A stretch of 64,000 bases of DNA from Bog-473 sp052140165 (GTDB taxonomy: Bacteria > Actinomycetota > Acidimicrobiia > Acidimicrobiales > RAAP-2), in assembly GCA_052140165.1 (NCBI GenBank), contig JBKQUM010000125.1:1-64000 (forward strand). Direction: 5' to 3'. Shown piece after piece: positions 60,189-64,000 of this stretch. The first letter of the stretch is position 1. Every line of letters starts with the position of its first letter. The translations under genes and the position numbers were made by a program. Below the pieces are notes generated by a model. That model was not told where the DNA came from and did not search any database. It saw only the letters and a program-made list of their open reading frames with translations.

Positions 60189-61934
60189 ATGGGACTGAAG
60201 GGGTTATTGAAGCGGTCGGCCTTTGCCGCGCTGGCGGCAGGGGCTCTGAGCCTGTCCGTCGTGGCCATCACACCGTCCGCCAGCGGGGCGTCGACGAAGG
60301 CGTCGTCATCCTCGGGCGGAACCGCCACCATGGCACTGGACGAGAACCTGGCCGGGTTCAACATCAACACCTCGGCTGCCTCCGAGTTCGTGCTGCAGGA
60401 GATCATGAACATGGTGTGGCCCCAGGCCTTCATCGTGAACAACAAGCTCCAGCCGGTCATGAACAACCAGCTGCTGGAGAGTGCGGTCCAGACCAGCAGC
60501 AGCCCCCAGACCGTCGTCTACACGCTCAACCCCAAGGCCGTGTGGTCTGACGGCACGCCCATCACGGCTGACGACTTCATCTACAACTGGCAGGCCCAGA
60601 GCGGCAACACCGCCTACACCGACGTCGGCGGCAAGCCGTACGACGACGCCTCCACGTCCGGTTACAACCAGATCCAATCGGTCGTCGGCTCCAACCCCTC
60701 GGGTGGCGCGGCCTGCGCACCGGGCAGCACCGCCGACCGCAACGTCGGCCTGTGCCCGAACGGGCGCACCATCACGGTGACCTTCAAGCCGTCCTTCACC
60801 GACTGGCGGAGCATCTTCACCGATATCGTCCCGGCGCACATCGCCCGCACCGTCGGCTGGAACACAGGCTTCGTGGGCCCGACCCAGACCATCTCGGGCA
60901 GCTGGTACACCATCAGCAGCTACAACGAGAACCAGTCGCTGGTCCTGACCCGCAACCCCACCTACTGGGGGACGCCCGGCAAGCTGGACAAGATCGTCTT
61001 CCAGTTCTTCTCGGACGACAGCCAGCTGGTGCCGGCCCTGCAGAACAAGGAAATCGACATCTTCAACCCGTCGACGGTGAACCTGTCGATCGTGCAGACG
61101 GCGAACCAGGTGCCGAACACGACGAAGGTGACGCTGCCCGGCCTGGAATTCGAGCACTTCGACTTCAACCAGGCCGACCCCTACCTGGCCAAGCTCCAGG
61201 TCCGTGAGGCCATCGCCCACGGGGTGAACCGCCAGGCGATCATCACCCGCACCGTGGGCGAGATCTCCAAGGGCATCACCCCACTCGGCAGCCGCATGCT
61301 CGTGTCGACCCAGGCGGGCTACAAGGGCACGCCCTACGCCTACAACCCGAGCCAGTCGGCCAACCTGCTGAAGGAGCTGGGGTTCAAGAAGGTGAACGGC
61401 TACTACGAGCCCAACTATGGACCGCAGTCCGGCCAGCCCCTGACCTTCACGATCCAGTCGACGTCGGGCAACAGCATCCGGGCGCAGACGGAGGAGCTGT
61501 TCCAGGCGCAGATGAAGGCGATCGGGATCAAGATCAACATCCAGAACTACGACGCCAACACGTTCTTCGGGACCAACCTGCCCACCGGTGTGTTCCAGAT
61601 CGCGGAGTTCGCCTGGGTGACCACGCCGTTCGTGTCGGGGAACCAGCCCATCTACTGCTCGTACACGAGCACGCAGTGCGCCGAGAACTGGGACCACTAC
61701 GCCAACTCCCAGGTGGACTCGCTCATGGCCTCCGGCTCGGCCGCTCCGAGCACGACGCAGGAGATCACGGACTACAACAAGGCCGACGCGATCCTGTGGC
61801 AGGACATGGTCACGCTGCCCCTGTACCAGAAGCCGCAGTTCTGGGCCTGGTCCAACAACCTCAAGGGCGTGCTCCCGAACACTTCGAGCGTCGGCGTCAC
61901 CTGGAACGCCGAGGACTGGACCGTCAGCGGCTAG
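60189..61934 (+). CDS. ABC transporter substrate-binding protein, family 5 (peptide/nickel type)
   Basis: 581 residues. ATG 60189 with AAGGGAG five bases upstream; signal peptide of about 35 residues (MGLKGLLKRSAFAALAAGALSLSVV, then SGAST). No lipobox Cys, so the exported protein may be free or held by the uncleaved signal. NPKAVWSDGTPITADDFIYNWQ is the SBP_bac_5 hallmark near 115, and LEFEHFDFNQADPYLAKLQVREAIAHGVNRQAII near 320 matches the family. It binds peptides or other small solutes outside the cell. A strong hairpin separates it from the permease genes. About 290 bp without a gene precede it. Confidence 0.92.
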   Translation: MGLKGLLKRSAFAALAAGALSLSVVAITPSASGASTKASSSSGGTATMALDENLAGFNINTSAASEFVLQEIMNMVWPQAFIVNNKLQPVMNNQLLESAVQTSSSPQTVVYTLNPKAVWSDGTPITADDFIYNWQAQSGNTAYTDVGGKPYDDASTSGYNQIQSVVGSNPSGGAACAPGSTADRNVGLCPNGRTITVTFKPSFTDWRSIFTDIVPAHIARTVGWNTGFVGPTQTISGSWYTISSYNENQSLVLTRNPTYWGTPGKLDKIVFQFFSDDSQLVPALQNKEIDIFNPSTVNLSIVQTANQVPNTTKVTLPGLEFEHFDFNQADPYLAKLQVREAIAHGVNRQAIITRTVGEISKGITPLGSRMLVSTQAGYKGTPYAYNPSQSANLLKELGFKKVNGYYEPNYGPQSGQPLTFTIQSTSGNSIRAQTEELFQAQMKAIGIKINIQNYDANTFFGTNLPTGVFQIAEFAWVTTPFVSGNQPIYCSYTSTQCAENWDHYANSQVDSLMASGSAAPSTTQEITDYNKADAILWQDMVTLPLYQKPQFWAWSNNLKGVLPNTSSVGVTWNAEDWTVSG

Positions 61935-61952
61935 TCCGGCACGTTTGGACGC

Positions 61953-61989
61953 GAGGGAGGGGTCGGCCGTCACGGTCGGCCCCTCCCTC
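61953..61989 (+). terminator. Strong GC-rich hairpin between binding-protein and permease genes
   Basis: GAGGGAGGGG (61953-61962) pairs with CCCCTCCCTC (61980-61989), 17-base loop with an inner CCG-TCA-CGG stem. No T-run follows, as in many high-GC terminators. Placed 18 bp after the SBP stop and 27 bp before the permease ATG, it could stop or slow some transcripts so that the binding protein is made in excess, or protect the SBP mRNA 3' end. Confidence 0.6.
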
Positions 61990-62016
61990 GACTATCCCTG
62001 CACCTAGAATCCCTTC

Positions 62017-62994
62017 ATGTTCGCCTACGTCATTAGGCGCTTGCTGATCAGCATCGTCGTGCTGTTCTTCGCGACGATCTTCGTCTTCGTACTCGTCGCC
62101 AGCTCGGGCAACCCTCTGGCACTCCTGAACGCCAACCCCCACATCCCGCACGCGACCATCGTGGCGAGGGAGAACCTGCTGCACCTCAACGACCCGCTGT
62201 GGCAGCGCTACTGGATCTGGCTCAACGGCGCCATCCACGGGAACCTGGGCACCTCCATCAGCGGGCAGGACGTCGCGTCAGAGGCGATCTCGCACCTGTT
62301 CGTCACCCTGCGCATGGTCATCGTCGCCACCGTGATCGCCATCTTCGTCGCCATCTTCATGGGCGTCCTGGCCGCGGTGCGGCAGGGCAAGGTCACCGAC
62401 CACGCCATCACGGTGACGAACTTCGTGCTGCTCGCCACGCCGATCTTCGTGCTGGGCCTCGCCCTCAAGGAGTTCGTGGCCATCCCGATCAACCAGCACC
62501 TCAACAAGATCATCTTCTACACCGACGGAGAGCAGAGCCCGACGCTCAGCGGTTCGTTCTTCAGCCGTCTCCCCGACTACGCGGCGCACACTGCCCTGCC
62601 CGTCATCACGCTCGTCCTCATTTCGTACGCGTCATGGGCGATCTACCAGCGATCGTCCATGATCGAGACGCTCGACGCCGACCACGTGCGACTGGCACGG
62701 GCCAAGGGCCTGAGCCAGCGCAGGGTGCTCATCCGCCACGTCCTCCGCAATGCGCTGATCCCGGTCACGACCGTCGTCGCTCTGGACTTCGCCGCCGTGC
62801 TCGGCGGCGCCATCATCACCGAGATCGTCTTCGGCTGGCAGGGACTGGGGCAGTGGTACCTCAACGGCGTCCTCACGCTCGACACGAACGTGATGCTCGC
62901 CTACCTCCTCATCACGGCCACCTTCGTCATCGGCTTCAACCTCCTCGCCGACATCCTCTACGGCGTGCTCGACCCGAGGATCCGCTATGCCTGA
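62017..62994 (+). CDS. ABC transporter permease, DppB/OppB type
   Basis: 325 residues: RRLLISIVVLFFATIFVFVLV is the first segment; six segments in all. The EAA-type cytoplasmic loop DADHVRLARAKGLSQRRVLIRHVLRNALIPV near 226-256 contacts the ATPase. The end VLDPRIRYA is standard for DppB. Its stop overlaps the next ATG by 8 bp. Part of the importer with the SBP and DppC. Confidence 0.95.
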   Translation: MFAYVIRRLLISIVVLFFATIFVFVLVASSGNPLALLNANPHIPHATIVARENLLHLNDPLWQRYWIWLNGAIHGNLGTSISGQDVASEAISHLFVTLRMVIVATVIAIFVAIFMGVLAAVRQGKVTDHAITVTNFVLLATPIFVLGLALKEFVAIPINQHLNKIIFYTDGEQSPTLSGSFFSRLPDYAAHTALPVITLVLISYASWAIYQRSSMIETLDADHVRLARAKGLSQRRVLIRHVLRNALIPVTTVVALDFAAVLGGAIITEIVFGWQGLGQWYLNGVLTLDTNVMLAYLLITATFVIGFNLLADILYGVLDPRIRYA

Positions 62995-63988
62995 ACCGGT
63001 CGCGCAGGAGAACTTCGTGATTCAGACGCCGGAGCGTGTTGCCGCGGTCGAGGCCGGCGCCCACACGCTGGCCGGCGTCGGCGCCGGCCTGGAGCTCTCC
63101 GCCGGCGACGCCCACGGGCTCTCGGGAGAGGCGAAGAGCCAGTCCCGCATCGTCCTCGGCCGCTTCTTCCACCAGCGCCTGGCCATGATCGGCCTCGGCA
63201 TCTTCGCCCTGCTGGGCATCGCCTCCATCGTCGTCGGCCACTTCTGGCAGTACAGCTACACCTCCATCACCAACAACCTCAACGACCCGCCGTCGTGGGC
63301 CAACCCGTTCGGCACGAACGCCATCGGGAACGACATGTTCGCCCAGGTCATGGCGGGCGTCGAGAAGGACATAGAGATCGCGCTGACCGTGGCCGCCATG
63401 GCGACGCTCATCGGCGTGACGATCGGCGCCATCGCCGGCTTCTACCGCGGCTGGGTCGACTCGCTGCTCATGCGCTTCGTCGACCTGGTACTGGTGCTGC
63501 CAGTACTGGCCGTGCTGATCCTTCTGTCGGCCAAGCTCTCCAAGGAGTCGGACAACTGGCTCGGCCTGGCCTTCATCATCGGCCTGTTGTCGTGGACCTA
63601 CGTCGCCCGGCTGGTGCGGGCAGACTTCCTGTCACTGCGAGAGCGTGACTTCGTCGAGGCCTCCCGGGCGCTCGGCGCCACCAACCGGCGCATCATCGTC
63701 AAGCACATGCTGCCCAACGCCGTCGGTCCCATCATCGTCAACGCGACGCTCACGGTCGCACTGAGCATCATCTTCGAGTCGACACTCTCGTTCCTCGGGC
63801 TCGGCGTCCAGCCACCCAACGTCTCGCTGGGACTGCTGGTGGACCAGGGGCAGGATTCGGCCACGACGGAATGGTGGCTCTTCGTGTTCCCCGTGGTCTT
63901 CCTCATCGTGCTGATCCTCTCCATCTTCCTGGTCGGCGACGGCCTCCGCGAGGCCTTCGACCCCAAGAAGAGCCGGGTCCGGGCCTGA
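62987..63988 (+). CDS. ABC transporter permease, DppC/OppC type
   Basis: 333 residues: a longer N-terminal hydrophilic extension of about 60 residues, then segments from LAMIGLGIFALLGIASIVVG. NPFGTNAIGNDMFAQVMAGVEKDIEIAL matches the DppC loop (normally GTDxxGRDxxSR). The EAA loop is REREFVEASRALGATNRRIIVKHMLPNA-like near 220 (written ERDFVEASRALG here). C-terminal VGDGLREAFDPKKSRVRA is typical. Confidence 0.95.
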   Translation: MPEPVAQENFVIQTPERVAAVEAGAHTLAGVGAGLELSAGDAHGLSGEAKSQSRIVLGRFFHQRLAMIGLGIFALLGIASIVVGHFWQYSYTSITNNLNDPPSWANPFGTNAIGNDMFAQVMAGVEKDIEIALTVAAMATLIGVTIGAIAGFYRGWVDSLLMRFVDLVLVLPVLAVLILLSAKLSKESDNWLGLAFIIGLLSWTYVARLVRADFLSLRERDFVEASRALGATNRRIIVKHMLPNAVGPIIVNATLTVALSIIFESTLSFLGLGVQPPNVSLGLLVDQGQDSATTEWWLFVFPVVFLIVLILSIFLVGDGLREAFDPKKSRVRA

Positions 63989-64000
63989 TGACCGAGCCCG
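63988..64000 (+). CDS. Start of the next ABC gene (probable ATP-binding subunit), truncated by window end
   Basis: The permease TGA shares its last base with an ATG (TGATG, 63986-63990) followed by ACC GAG CCC. Only four codons are visible. By operon order it is expected to be the DppD/F-type ATPase; the sequence itself does not show this. Confidence 0.45.

Overview
The window is about 64 kb of high-GC DNA (roughly two thirds G+C by eye). It has dense overlapping gene pairs, many GTG starts and mostly TGA stops, and looks like an actinobacterial chromosome. A full-length Kgd-type 2-oxoglutarate enzyme, mycobacterial-style proteins (IlvX-like TPP enzyme, DUF1214, LLM oxidoreductase, SCP2, SCO6745 family) and secreted proteins with about 42-residue GGVFxFGDAxFxGSMGG repeats suggest the class Acidimicrobiia. 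That placement is inference. There is no phage, plasmid, CRISPR or transposase gene; one tRNA gene is present.

Layout. 1-4 kb (minus): ettA (cut by the window edge), an HpnA-like epimerase and a class III aminotransferase carrying two in-frame TAG codons. 4-7 kb: a sulfatase, a small membrane protein and a CPA2 antiporter. 7.4-20.5 kb: a catabolic or lipid-modifying block (DUF1214, sulfotransferase, two SDRs, CoA-transferase, MFS exporter, SnoaL-like protein, LLM flavoprotein), broken by two large secreted repeat proteins. 20.7-23.8 kb: small genes, a GYD-domain remnant, an enoyl-CoA hydratase-like gene and a low-GC DUF1003-like gene. 23.8-27 kb: a secreted phosphoesterase with a tripartite C-terminal sorting-like tail and a coupled membrane protein. 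27.4-36.5 kb: tRNA-Val, SCO6745, inositol-phosphatase-like, lipoprotein, OafA-type acyltransferase, CHAP hydrolase, aldehyde dehydrogenase and phosphotransferase genes.

36.6-43 kb is the most interesting section. Three tightly packed genes encode a sigma-region-4-like protein, a Thr-rich single-pass membrane protein and a multi-pass protein. The last has an extracytoplasmic LysM domain joined through a membrane segment to a cytoplasmic SARP/BTAD regulator. This operon converges on murF, which shares a compact two-way promoter with ddl, so a putative peptidoglycan sensor sits beside two D-Ala-D-Ala genes.

43-51.5 kb: APC permease, SCP2 protein and amine oxidase (one operon), a compact UvrD-like helicase, and a coupled GlcD-like/IlvX-like pair. 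Near 51.5 kb are two neighbouring nested palindromes with a shared core. 51.7-58 kb (minus): an operon kgd, then an NYN-RNase/S1/Lys-Ala-rich fusion protein, then fabZ, then xthA. 58-64 kb: a hydrolase, a DMT transporter and a peptide-type ABC importer (binding protein, hairpin, two permeases, first codons of the next gene).
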